Below are positions 1 through 10,744 of a stretch of DNA of 64,000 nt, in pieces. A program made the translations under genes and the position numbers. The first letter of the stretch is position 1. Every line of letters begins with the position of its first letter. Origin of the DNA: Gnetum montanum (taxonomy: Eukaryota > Streptophyta > Gnetopsida > Gnetales > Gnetaceae); the NCBI GenBank assembly GCA_015680685.1, contig MNCI01003767.1, positions 687,696 to 751,695 on the forward strand. The letters are read 5' to 3'. The notes below the pieces were generated by a model that was not told where the DNA came from, did not search any database, and was given only the letters and a program-made list of their open reading frames with translations.

Positions 1-159
1 ATTTAATTTTTAAAAAAGACTAATATATTTAAATTTTCTCTATCACATCCCTGCTACGAACCCGCCCCACTTTTTCTTGAGGCACGGGTACCCAAACACG
101 TTCAGAATCAGGAATCCTCGATTTCCTGGCTTCCACAAATCGGATTCTTTTGATGCATA

Positions 160-641
160 GTTTTGCATGCATCTCTGCCTACTTCTGGCCTTCTCACAGA
201 TACTTTCCATGAGTGGGATGGCCCTGTTACTTTCCATGAGTGGGATGGCCCTGTTGCCAAAAAATTCGGTGTAAGGTTCGCCAGCGTTTTCACGCACTCA
301 GTGGCGGTCTATTCTCTGTATCTGCATAATGAACTTCCCGTGGAAAATGGGCACCTTCCCTTCCCTCAATTCGTGGCCTGCAACGACAAAGTCATAGATT
401 ACACTCCGGAGCTCCCAGCAATGGCGATCACAGATCTGACCTGGTTTCTGCAAGAAGCCGATCTATCTGTGGTGGGTGTTTTCATGAACATAATCGTGCA
501 ATCAATGCTGGCAGGCAGAATCGCAAACTGGCTGTTAATCCAATTCAGTGGAGGAGCTGGAATCCACCACCGTTTCGGCTCTACGAGCATTGGGCAAACC
601 CGTAATCTCCCTAGGTCCCCAAAATGTATTTGTTTAAGCAT
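160..641 (+). pseudogene. UDP-glycosyltransferase (UGT) N-terminal fragment
   Basis: This is a fragment of a family-1 plant UDP-sugar glycosyltransferase, a cytosolic enzyme that moves a sugar from UDP-sugar to small molecules. The frame from 163 reads LPTSGLLTDTFHEWDGPVAK, then KFGVRFASVFTHSVAVYSLY, which fits the acceptor-side N-terminal domain of plant UGTs. From about 540 the homology moves to another frame (ELESTTVSALRALGKPVISL, then GPQNVF), so there is at least one frameshift. The start of the enzyme and the whole UDP-binding C-terminal half (PSPG box) are missing, leaving roughly 160 of about 480 residues. A 27-bp duplication also repeats nine codons. The fragment is a dead host-gene piece beside transposon DNA. 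Family recognition is from memory; the exact subfamily is not determined. Confidence 0.78.
202..255 (+). repeat. Perfect 27-bp tandem duplication inside the UGT fragment
   Basis: Positions 202-228 and 229-255 are identical and repeat the codons for TFHEWDGPV in frame. The family normally has this stretch once, so it is a local duplication in the pseudogene. Confidence 0.95.
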
Positions 642-1089
642 TTAACTTCACAAGAGATTATGCCAAAAAATTATTATTATTATTTAAGAAGAAAGGGAAT
701 TTATGGGATATTTGTTCTATATGAAAAAAACACTTGTTCATTATAACTTTTAATATCTATGATAGTTATAACTAACTACCATAATGGTTTTAACTAAGTC
801 CCATTAATTTATATGGTGGTTATAACTAACTTCCATAGTGGTTATAACACTCCTTAATTTCCTATGATAGTTGTAACGATCTAAAAGAGCTTCAAAGGTA
901 GAATAAAAAACAGGAGGAGGAGGAGGGGATGGGGGGAACCAAGAAGAATTATAAAAGACTACTTGTAAGAATGGCTTGTTAATTTTATCATCAATTTAGC
1001 TTCTTTGTTTAATCTTGTAAGTTTTTTTTCTTCTCATTTTGTCTTAGTTGCTTAGCAAATGGTTTAGATAGTACTATGTTTGGCATTTA
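642..1089. repeat. AT-rich spacer with a degenerate TTATAACTAAC minisatellite
   Basis: No gene is seen. Between about 745 and 880 a motif resembling ATGGTTATAACTAACTTCCAT recurs five or six times at spacings of roughly 30-45 bp, partly self-complementary around TTATAA. The remainder is AT-rich single-copy-looking sequence. Confidence 0.5.
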
Positions 1090-1099
1090 ATTTTGGGAT

Positions 1100-1550
1100 T
1101 TTCCGATTACTCTTATAGCTCCATTTTTGTGTAATTGTATAGTTTGATTTGGTTGTCATATAAGAGCTTATATTGTCTTTTGAAAAACATCTTGAGCAAT
1201 TTAATAGTAGTGTCTTTATGAAATTGCCTATTTCAATCTAGAGGATCTAGAAAATCTTTGATATTTTAAGTTGACTTGAAATAGCTTCAATTTTTAAAGT
1301 CTTTTCCTTGATGTTTCAATCTTGAAATTGTTAAATCTTTTTTGATAGCTCTATTATTTGTAATTATTGATAACTCCTTAACTAGCCAAATAATAGCTTG
1401 TATTTTGTCGCTTATAAAGCATCTTGGTAGTTTAATAAGAGAGTCTTTTACAAAATTGCTTGTTGAGTTCAAAGGGTTTGAACAATTTGTAACACTTTAA
1501 ATTGAATTGGAATAGCTTTATTTCGAAGTGTTTTCTCATGTTCAATTTAT
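1100..1550. repeat. Diverged tandem duplication, unit about 220 bp
   Basis: Two adjacent segments, about 1115-1320 and 1345-1550, align with many differences. Shared landmarks in order are ATAGCTC, ATTTGTAATT, AAGCATCTTG or AACATCTTG followed by AGTTTAATA, GTCTTT..AAATTGC, and TGAATTGGAATAGCTT or TGACTTGAAATAGCTT. No coding content is seen. Confidence 0.6.
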
Positions 1551-2270
1551 CTTGCTTAAATATTTGAGATTCCACACAAATTTGCTTTTTTTCTTCTTTT
1601 CTTTTAAAATCCATTGAATCTCACTTTATTTCTAATTTTCTTGTGGATCTTTCTCTTTGAGGAAAATTAGTCGTAGATTTCTACAAAATTGTGCTTAAGC
1701 ATTTTTGTGAAATTTTATTTATTTCAAGTAACGTACTATAAGGACTATATAGACTAAGTGACTTGATAGAATAGGAATCTTTAATAACTCACAATATTCA
1801 ACAAAATCAATTGAATTTTTGTTATAATAGTCAATTACAATTTCATACACAAACTCAACATTTCAACATTTACAATTAATTCACTCTATTATCACTAAGT
1901 TTATTTGAAGGTATATGAGCCTTGGTGTTTCTAGAGATCATCAAACATCTAAACTCAAGTTTGAAGGAACACCTTCATTTCCCATGCTCCTAGTCATTGA
2001 AGAAAAATTTTGGTGATTCCAAAAAGTTACCAACACAATGCCTAACAATTAAATTATTGAAACTAACAATTTAACCTCTTACACCATCTTGAGTCTTAAG
2101 ACTAAGGGCTTAACCTTTGTAGATAAATAGTCTTAGATTACTAACCCCTAGTGTGTCATTAATTACACTGCCAAAGTCAATGTCTTAGGGGAGTAGAAAG
2201 ATTGTTAAGAACATAGGTAATGTAGCTAGATGTTACTAACCTAAAATTAGTTAATTAGTTGTTGAACCAA
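1551..2270. other. AT-rich spacer without recognisable features
   Basis: No open frame of useful length, LTR border or repeat was recognised here. Confidence 0.5.
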
Positions 2271-2394
2271 AATGATTAAGAAGATGTATATTAATTCATC
2301 TTGCAACCAAATCATATGGCAAAACAACATGGAGAATCATAATCTTACTCTAACAAGGTGTATGATACTCATAAATAAAAATGATCTAAGAGAG

Positions 2395-3470
2395 AATCCA
2401 AGAATGAAAATAAAAGTTGCAACATATAACATGCTTGCAAGATCCCTAACTAGTGAGAAACAACATCCACTTTGTCCACCATGGGCCTTGGACTAGCATG
2501 AGTATTAATACCATGCATCTTCGTAGAGTTACAAGATTTGGATGCTAATGCCTTATGGCTACAAGAAGTCTTACCATGGAAATTCCTATACCAATTCCAA
2601 CAGAACTTGGGAAGGATAGGATACAAAGGTATTTACAATTATAAAGGTTCTTGTGGAAGTTCTTTCAAGCCATACAAATTAGCCTATTATAGAAATCACA
2701 ACATGGATGGTTGTGAGATCTTTTATAAAGAAACAAAGTTTGAATTAGTACAAAAATTTGAATAGAGTTTAGAAAATATGATTTTTGAAATCCCAGAACT
2801 TCAAATCATGAAAAAGAAAGAACAATCAAGGTTTCGGAGAAGCCACATAGCTTTGGCAGTTAACACACATTTAATTGTCAGATCAACATGTCTAGATGTT
2901 AGACTGTGCTAAGGAGCATACTTGATTAAGAAAATAGGGGAAACTTTGAAGTATAAGTTATTCCTAGGACATTGATCCTATGCCAATTGTCCTTTGTGAA
3001 GACTTCAATGAAAAATTTGAAAGTAGTTTTTATCAATTCTTAAAATATGAATGTGTAAAAGAATCCTTGGAAGATGAACCTAATTTGAAGAAGATGTTTC
3101 CATCAATTCAAAATACAATTCCATTGGCTAGTGCATATTTTGCTTACTTTGAATCTTTAATTGATAAATCAAATCCCAAAACTCATGAACAAATGATGTT
3201 AATGGATAGTACTCATCAAGAACCATAGTTCAATAATTACTCTACCATTATTAATAAAGATGAGTCAACATCATTCTTCATTGAGACCCTAGATTATATG
3301 TGGCACAATGTCTAATTCTTCCAAGTTACCAAGTTACTAGAGTTAATTTCTAAATAAGAAGTTAAGAAAAAGCAAGATCAAGCTCTTTCATCTCAAATAC
3401 GACCATTCAATCATATACCACTTATGGAAGAATTACAACTACGCTCATGAATCCCTAAGGTTGATCAAAA
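2395..3470 (+). pseudogene. CCR4-type deadenylase processed pseudogene
   Basis: Broken frames together resemble the endonuclease/exonuclease/phosphatase domain of CCR4-like poly(A) ribonucleases. In order: KVATYNMLARS followed by HPLCPPWALD (about 2407-2494), DANALWLQEVLPWKFLYQF (2541-), the DGCEIFYKETKFELVQKFE block (to 2762), an NTHLIV...DVRLC block in another frame (about 2860-2910), PIVLCEDFNEK (2983-; family PxVLCGDFN), PLASAYFAYFES, EPQFNNYS and ETLDYMWHN (family GTLDYI), ending near 3460. Four or more frame changes and several stops kill it. The blocks follow each other with no intron-sized gaps although plant CCR4 genes contain introns, so I infer a reverse-transcribed copy. No poly(A) tail or target duplication was found, so the retrocopy origin remains inference. 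Confidence 0.75.
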
Positions 3471-3474
3471 TTAA

Positions 3475-4013
3475 GGAGTATCTTAACCTTACTTTTATTT
3501 TATAATCTTATAATTTTTTTCATTATTTAATTTATATTTTAATTAGATAAGTAAAATATCTAAGGCAATTCAAGTTGAGAATAAGGATTTTTCCTGCCTT
3601 CACTTGGGTAACTAGATACGAGTTACACTTTATGTGACCCTGGATAAGATTGATGATTGGTGGTTAGTAGATCTTTAATTCACCTCTTGTCATTATCTTA
3701 GAAAATGAGGTAAGTATTGATAAAATAATATTTAATACTTACATAAATTCTTCTCACCTATATTTTGTTTGTAGAATAAGGAAGAGACAACTTCAAGCCC
3801 CAAAAAAGAAATCAAATTATTGAAGCATTGGATCATAAAAAGAGCATATGAGTTTTAAAAAGATAAGGAACGTATACTCATTCAAGGACAAAAGAAACCT
3901 AAGGAGGGTAGATCATAGCATTTCCATTTCCAAATGATGTTGCTACATAACATAGATGGTATCTCTTCATAACTAATTTTGAGATTAGTATAATAAGACC
4001 CAAAAGGGAGAGT
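3475..4013. other. AT-rich spacer, nothing recognised
   Basis: No coding block or repeat was recognised. The last 15 bases (CCAAAAGGGAGAGT) are purine-rich and lie directly before a possible LTR start. Confidence 0.45.
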
Positions 4014-4464
4014 TGTCATTAAGACTTGAAAGGACATGTTATAATAATGGACATGTCTCTTGAGGTAACCTTTAGGAGTTTGACCTAAGGTATTTATACC
4101 TAGGCATTAGAGGTTGTATCAACATGGAGTTGCAAAGCTAGTAAAGGGGAGGAATGAGAGCCAGGTGAAGTAGAACAGTAAGAGGACTAGCCATTCCTTC
4201 TAGCTAGTGATAGGCCTAACTGTGATGGTAGTGCTAGATTTCCTCGAAGGGATAAATGTTGATGGAAGAAAATCCTAAAGAACACCCAAAGCATGATCCA
4301 CATACAATATTCCACATAATAAAGCATTCTTTTTTTCTTTCCTTCTATATTTTCCCTATTATTTTCTTTATGTTTAACATTGAATGTTGCACATATTTGG
4401 CATTTCTTGTGTTATCTTCTTATGTCTATTGCCTGATATAACATATATTTGATGTTTATCAACA
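4014..4464 (+). mobile_element. Possible short LTR, about 450 bp
   Basis: The segment begins TGTCATTAAG just after a purine-rich tract, has a TATA-like GGTATTTATACC near 4088-4100, a pyrimidine-rich 3' part and ends in TATCAACA. These are generic LTR features. No partner LTR or target-site duplication was found, so the call is weak. Confidence 0.3.
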
Positions 4465-4477
4465 CATTCGAGAATAG

Positions 4478-5425
4478 GATGTCATAAACATGTTGTGAAG
4501 TTACATGGTATTCCTTTGAGTATTGTTAGTGATAGAGACTTCGAGTTTACAAGTTATTTTTGGAGGTTCCTTTGAAAGATTTTAGGGAAAAAGTTGAATT
4601 TTTCTAGTGCATATCATCCACAATCTGATGGTCAAATGGAGATGGTGAATAAATCCTTAGTAAACATATTGAAATATTTGTGTGATGGATAGTAAAAAAA
4701 TGGAAAAACTTTTTGTGTCATGCTGAGTTTTCATGCAATAATGCTTTACATGTTGCTATTGGTAAAAGCCCATTTGAGATGAACTATGAATTTTGTCCAG
4801 AGATAGTAGACACTTTGAAGAGCTTTAACAGGGAAGCTCAACTTAGTGCTAATTGTGTGCAAGAGATGAAGAATCTCCATGTATAAGTAAAATTAAATCT
4901 AGCAAAGAAGACAAAAGTGAAAGTTCTCAAGAGGAATGAGGGCAAATGAAATCCTAATTTTGCTATTGGTGACTTGGTTTGGATGCACTTGAAGAAGAAG
5001 AAGTTAAGAGGTGTTAACTTTTTTAAATTGAAAGCCAAGAAGATGGAACCTTTCAAAATCAAGGCTAAGATCAATGATAATACTTTTGAGAATGATTTAC
5101 CAAATGATGTTGGTATGTCCTTTGTATTTAATGTTTTAGATCTTGTATGCTATCATGGACTAGTTGATGGGAAGACCATATAGGATAGCATTAATGAGTT
5201 CTAGGGGGCTATTGATTAGTCCAAGCCTTCAATGAAGAGGAAGATAATTGTACTCAAGTGGAGGGAAGCTTCTAAAACTTGGGGAGTTAAGAGGCATGAG
5301 TACTTGATCCATTTGAAGGATTAATCTATTGATGATGTTGTATGGGTCCATGAGACCAAACTTGTTAAGTGGGAGATCACTTTTACCTGTACCTCATTAT
5401 TTACCAAAGTTTACTTTTTGAAGAA
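4478..5425 (+). pseudogene. Chromovirus (Ty3/gypsy) integrase with chromodomain, 5'-truncated
   Basis: The plus frame starts inside the integrase core: VKLHGIPLSIVSDRDFEFTS holds the second catalytic Asp and AYHPQSDGQMEMVNKSLVNI the catalytic Glu. The usual integrase C-terminal block follows at about 4975-5160 (GDLVWMHLKKKKLRGVNFFK, then AKKMEPFKIKAKINDN and the FNVLDLVCYHG end). A degenerate chromodomain-like stretch lies at about 5240-5380 (RHEYLIHLKD, DDVVWVHETKLVKWE). Stops and small shifts break it. gag, protease and RT of this element are absent upstream. The chromodomain and the tRNA-Met-type primer site of the neighbouring relative place it among chromoviruses; Tekay/Del-like is possible. 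Confidence 0.8.
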
Positions 5426-5437
5426 TGGGAGAGTTAG

Positions 5438-6372
5438 TGTAGGAACACCTCTTCTGATTCCCTTATGCTTTGTCCTACAAGTTGTTTTTGAAGGTTTTCA
5501 ACTCTAGGAAGACATATTGGAAGTTCACAAGATGTCTTGGCTAAGACTAGAGGTTCAATAATAGATGTCTCAAGTTCAAAGGAGATATCTTGACCAAATT
5601 GCAATCTTCTCAAATGAGACATCTCAGTTAGTGATGAGACATCTTGAACCCTATTGAAACATCTTAAATGTGTGTGAGACATCTCACACTCATATGAGAC
5701 ATCTCATACTAATGTGAGTTGTTTTAACAACATCCCAGGTTAATAGGAAGACATTTAGGGCCACCAAGAGATATCTCATGTGATCCGAGAAAGCTTCAAC
5801 ATGATGGTTTTAATGGAAAACATCCAACAAAACTTCAGACCTATGTAGAAAACATCTAGAAAGTCATTTAGGAAAGATTCCTAGGGTTTTGGATCTATAT
5901 AATCATGTTTTGTATCCATGCTTGGCAAAAGAGAAATAGAGCAAAGAAGAGAAAAAGCTCCTGAGAGTGGAGAGTTGAGCAAGAGAGAGCTAGTGAGTAC
6001 ATTAGGGAGTGCAAATGATAATTGTAGCTCCAAGATCAACTTGTGGTATGTTGGTCTATGTGTTCTATTCTCTTGTACCTCACTTGTGAGTTGAGAATCT
6101 CAGTCTTAGATTGTGGAAGAGATTTTTATTAGTTGTATCTTGCATTGAGAACAACCATTATGTAATTATAGAGCCCCATGCTCTACAATATCAATTGAGT
6201 GTGATAGGTTTTGAATTTTTTTTGGTTGTGGGAACTTGATTATAATATTCTAATTACATTAATTGAAGATAGCTAGTTTTCTTGTTTTCTAGCAAATAGT
6301 TTTTATCTTTACATAATATCTAAATTTAGTATTCAAAGGTGATTTATTTGGGAGTGAACCTGCTTCAATGAT
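5438..6372 (+). mobile_element. Chromovirus 3' LTR (plus orientation)
   Basis: It starts TGTAGGAACACC right after a purine tract (AAGAATGGGAGAG). It aligns along its length with the reverse complement of 9092-9912. Shared landmarks include the block around CATGCTCTACAATATCA, the GAGTGTGA(T/A)AGG box and the terminal GTGATTTA...GGAGTGAA stretch. The right border is where this homology ends and minus-strand RT coding begins. A candidate TATA is in ATCTATATAATCATG near 5892. About 930 bp long. Confidence 0.78.
5520..5780 (+). repeat. Cluster of GAGACATCT motifs in the chromovirus U3
   Basis: The core GAGACATCT(C/T) and near variants occur about nine times, spaced roughly 20-35 bp, some paired with their complement AGATGTCTC. 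The related LTR near 9720-9850 contains fewer diverged copies (AAGACATCT, AAGATGTCT). Confidence 0.6.
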
Positions 6373-7290
6373 CTTACCTTCCCAACATTCTTAGGATTTA
6401 GCCAATCCCTAATAGTCTTCACCTTGCTAGCTTCCATCTGAATTTGGCTTTTAGAAACCACATGATCCAAATATGTGATTTCCCTCTTGAAGAAATGAAT
6501 TTTCTTCACATTGATCACCAATTTTACCTCCTTAAACTTAAGACACATCATCTTCAAGTAATCCAAATCCTCTTCCTCATTACACCTATATACAAAAATA
6601 TTGTCAAAAAAGATAATATAACACTTACCAATCAAGTTCTTCAATACATCATGCATTAACCTCATGAATGTTGTAGGTGCATTTATAAGCCCAAATGGCA
6701 TCATCAACCACTTAAAAAATCAATCTAGTGGCTTGAAAGCCATTTTCCACTCATCGCCAAGCCTGATTTCAATTTGATGGTATTTACTCTTCAAATTAAT
6801 TTTGCTAGAAATTTTAGCATTTTTAAGGACATCAAGGATATCACCCATCCTTGGAATAGGAGACCTATTCCTCACTATCATCCTATTTACTACCCTTGAA
6901 TCAATGCATATTCTCTATTCATCATTATCATTCTTTGGCACTAGAACCATTAGAACTGCACAAGGTAAAATGAATTCCCTCACGAAACCATTGGTAAGTA
7001 ACTCCTCTACTTGCCTTTGCAATTCAAGTTGCTAATTTGGTACCATCTAGTAAGCCCTCTTGTTTGGAATGATAGCACCAGAAATAAAATCAATTTGATG
7101 TTGTACATTCCTTATTGATGGTAATCCATTCAATTCCCCCTTGAAGACCTTGAGAAATGTCTCCTTAAAGCCTACTACACCTAGAGGAAGTTCAACTTGC
7201 ACCTCATCATGATTAGTAGCAATTGTTGCCACAACAACAAAACCAAAACTTGTTTTATCATGTTCTTTCATATATTTCCTCTATCCTAGG
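6373..7290 (-). pseudogene. Chromovirus reverse transcriptase, truncated at its 3' end
   Basis: Read on the minus strand: NVQHQIDFISGA (about 7110), an acceptor-type FVREFILPCAVLMV block (about 6970), DSRVVNR and SPIPRMGDILDVL, GDEWKMAFK (about 6750), MMPFGLINAPTTFMRLMHDVL (6707 down), then the active-site region. The catalytic YxDD box reads FFDN, so one of its two aspartates is replaced and the enzyme would be dead even without the stops. The frame runs out at NVGKVRS near 6375, exactly where the neighbouring LTR begins; RNase H and integrase are missing. Confidence 0.85.
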
Positions 7291-7935
7291 AGGATAAATA
7301 AAGAATTACGTAAGCTTTGTTGTCTCATTTGTTCATATGTCATTGGAATCAACTCATGGATTCCATTAGATCTAGCTACACTTCATACATTTCTTGCTTC
7401 AACAAATTGAGCATCATTTTCAAAATTCCAAAGTCTATCAAAAATTACATTAACATAATCTATTGAAATCACATCACACTTTACAAAATCATGAAAACCT
7501 CCAATTTTAGATATGAAGTATATTTTCCCTCATCTATTAGGAAAAAACTCTAAATAACCAATGCACTTTATAAGGTCTAGGATGAGGATTAATTGCAAAA
7601 TTCAATCTAGCAGCTACCCTAGATGAAATAACATTTTCTTGGTCTTCATCAATTAAAACATGAATCCATTCCCCACTAAGAAAACATCTAGCCCAAATTT
7701 GAAATAACAATTTTCTATGAGGGTGTTCTCCTCTATTCACATCCCCCATGAATGCACAAGAATATAATTTAGAAACTTTCTCAATTTTTGGAGCATTACT
7801 ATTACCTCTATAAAGAACTTGGCTAGATTTTTTCTCCACCTCCATGGTATGTACATTTTTTTCATTGGTTAACTTGTGAAGTGGGACATTTTCATTACTT
7901 GTTTTCCCATTATCCATACTTGAAGCACTAGATTT
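7291..7935 (-). pseudogene. Chromovirus protease and linker
   Basis: The frame reading WARCFLSGEWIHVLIDEDQE then NVISSRVAARLNF fits a retropepsin-like segment followed by the conserved HPRPYKVHWL stretch at about 7540-7600. The catalytic D-S/T-G triad is replaced by DED. Downstream toward RT is a linker containing FAIFD-like and DRLWNFENDAQFVEARNV blocks. Several stops interrupt it. It lies between gag and RT as expected. Confidence 0.65.
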
Positions 7936-7936
7936 T

Positions 7937-9060
7937 TTATGAGGCACTGCCTTGACCCCTGCCTCCCTTACCTTGGTCCTTCTTAGCCTTGTCCTTATCA
8001 TCATCCCTTTCAATCTTCTTGTTATGGATGCCATAATGATCTTCAGACTTGGACTTGGACCTATTTTTCGATTTGGCTTTCTTCTCCTTCCCTTTAGAAG
8101 TATGCTTGCTTCTATTTCCAAATCCACTTAATTTCTTTTCAACTTTGAGTGTCAAATCATAAGCCTCATTAATATTTTTTGATCTATAGAAAAACAACTC
8201 CTATTGATATGTTAATTTGAGACCTCCTAAAAATATTGAAGCCTATTCACACGTCTTCTAATTTACCTTAGCTTAATGGAATAGCTCATCAAACTCAATG
8301 TAGAATTCTTTAGCATCCTTATCACCTTGCCTTAGGAATTTCAACTTCATAATAGTCTCTTAACTCTAATGAGATTATTCAATTTTCTTTTTAACTTGTA
8401 TTTCATGAGGTTCCAATCTTTGATGGGTTGACCTTTTTATCTTTTGTAATCCTATGACTCCTTTTCCTACAAAGTAGAAGCCATATCTTCTAATCTAGAT
8501 TCAATAATAGGTACCCTCAATCTATTTCATACCTCTTCCAATTGGAAACACTTTGCAAGTACCTTTAGCCAACTTGCAAAAGCATTGCTATTATCTACAT
8601 CATTAAAAGTCTTCAATTCAACATATGGATGTCTTACAGCATTTCTAAATGCTCTAGCAAGTCTTGCTTCATGTCCCTCATCAAGCTATCCTAGAGAAGA
8701 AGTATTTACCATTGTTGGAGCTATTGGAATTCTCATATGAGGAATAGGATTCCCTTCTATTAGAATGCTTGGTTGATTAATTCCAACACTTCCATAGCTA
8801 GATTTTCTTTCCTCTTAATTTGCTTTGTCTCTACCTAGTTGTGAAAATTCTTCATCTAAACATCCATGCTCATCACCTCCATGTGTTGAAATATGGCTAG
8901 GACTCATATTTCTATTTACCTTTGCACTAATTTCATCCAATCAAGCAACCATCATTTGGAAGGTAGACATTCTGATCTCCATGTCTCTATATAGAGCCTA
9001 AACCTATTTCTTCTTAAGTTCCATATGAAATTAGCAAAATTCTTAACCAAATTCCAAGCA
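7937..9060 (-). pseudogene. Chromovirus gag
   Basis: Minus-strand blocks read AFASWLKVLAKCFQLEEV (about 8530-8590), a WNLMKYKLKRKLN-type LxxR core (about 8400), EAYDLTLKVEKKLSGFGN (8197-8110) and a Lys/Ser-rich basic tail, matching the order of a Ty3/gypsy capsid domain with a basic C terminus. At least five stops and several shifts are present. It starts about 20 bp inside the primer-binding site, as expected for this element. Confidence 0.7.
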
Positions 9061-9072
9061 ACAATCAACACA

Positions 9073-9086
9073 AGGCTCTAATACTA
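9073..9086 (-). promoter_or_regulatory. Primer-binding site, initiator tRNA-Met type
   Basis: The minus strand reads TTAGTATTAGAGCC. The usual plant site complementary to initiator tRNA-Met is TGGTATCAGAGCC, so two or three bases differ. It sits just inside the LTR end, between LTR and gag. Confidence 0.65.
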
Positions 9087-9091
9087 ATAAC

Positions 9092-9912
9092 GTTAAAGCA
9101 TATTCACTCCACTATTAAATCACATTTGATTACTAGATTCAAATAATATGAAAAGATATTAACTTTTATTAAAAAATAAGAAAACTATCTCTCTTCAATT
9201 ATTCAATTAGAAGATTACAATAGAGTTTTCAAACCCCACAAATATTCAAATCCTTTCACACTCAAATGATATTGTAGAGCATGAGGCTTTACAACAACAC
9301 AATGGCTATTATTAATATAAGACACAACTAATAAAGATATTCTTCCACAACCCAAGAATGAGATCTCAATGTACAAACAAGAAGAGGAATACATAGGCCA
9401 ACATACAACATAATTGACCTTCAAGCTATAACTTTTGTACACTCACTCAATTTTCTCTTTCACACCTTGCCCAAGCTCTCATCAAATCAAGAGCACTCAT
9501 TAAGAAATCTTCTCTTATAACTCCCTATCCTTTCAAGCATGAAACAATCTATGTTTATTAGAAAATAGGATAAGAAAAAATTCTAGATAACTTTCCTCAA
9601 GATCCACTTGAATATCCTCCAATTTTTCCCATCCTTTCTTGTCTTCTTCTGCTATTTTCTAAATTGGAATAGCTAATCTCAAAAGTTTCCTAGCCATACG
9701 GGTTATCTCTAGCCTTGGGAAGATGTTTCTTATCTAAACCTAGCTTTTGGCCAAGACATCTGCTATTTTCTGGAGATCTCTCCTCCTTGGCCAAGATGTC
9801 TACTTCTAGGCAAGTCATCTTGTCTCATATGTCTACACTACTAATAAGACATCACCATGAGGTCCACCTAAATTCAGTGGTAAACTAATTTACTTTCAGG
9901 TGTCCATACTCC
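9092..9912 (-). mobile_element. Chromovirus 5' LTR (minus orientation)
   Basis: The segment aligns in reverse complement with the LTR at 5438-6372; the outer end reads TGGACACCTGAAAG on the minus strand and is less certain than the inner end next to the primer site. With gag and protease it forms the 5' half of a minus-strand chromovirus. Confidence 0.72.
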
Positions 9913-10740
9913 AATCCTTCATATCAACCATAAGCACATTAAGTGGCACTTATGTAAAATGAGAAAATAATGCTAAAATGATATCAAATACTTTAGCAAC
10001 TATGCATGGATCAACCAAAACATGTTATTTCATAGTCAAACAAGGTGCAAACAAGGTCAAAAAAGGCTATAAGAGGTAGGTGAAGACAAATAAGATGAAA
10101 CAAATACTACATAAGATCAAATAAAGGCTAAACAATGAGAACCCTTGGTGGAATGGGACCAAGTGATGCTCCAATGAAGTCAAAAACAAAGCCAAATGAC
10201 ATCATGGAGTCAAAGAATGAAGGTTAACAATGCATAACAAGGTCAAATAAAGCCAAAACATAGTGAAATAAGGATAAACCAATCAAGGTAGAAAACATAA
10301 GGTAAAACATGGTCAATATTGGTTAGTCAAGGCTAGATTTTGCTAGTTTTAGGCCTTAGCATGCCATATGATGGTTACATGGTGTCAAATGATGATCAAA
10401 CCTCATCACCTAACACTAATTAGAGGCCAAAAAAGGTCAACGAAGGGCACAAGAGAGAGAATAAGGTAGATTTGATGAACTAGAGCTAAGTATAAGTTGA
10501 TTGAGGTTAACTAATGATCTCTAAAAATCAACCATGCATTGCAATATCAAAACAAGTTGAAATACCATGAAACAAGGTCAAATTAGTTAGGGTGGAAAAC
10601 GTATTGTAAAAAAAAGGTGACTATTGATCAAACATGGCTAGAATTTGCAAGTTTTAAGCCTTAGCAAGCCATGGTACAATCTGCAAGGTTATAAAATGAG
10701 TTTAGGCATACTACGAGATTGTTTCAAGGTTTTTTGGAGG
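9913..10740. repeat. Non-coding stretch with a 300-bp-offset direct repeat
   Basis: Two diverged copies of about 120 bp (about 10250-10370 and 10545-10680) share GAAATA, AAGGT(C/A), GGTAGAAAAC or GGTGGAAAAC, GGCTAGA(T/A)TTTGC and GTTTTA(G/A)GCCTTAGCA. Many GTCAAA/AAGGTCAA words are scattered here. No coding content is seen. Confidence 0.5.
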
Positions 10741-10744
10741 CAAA

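Noticed and set aside
4256-4441. Small membrane protein frame
   Set aside because: Same reason: T-rich pyrimidine tract in a possible LTR.
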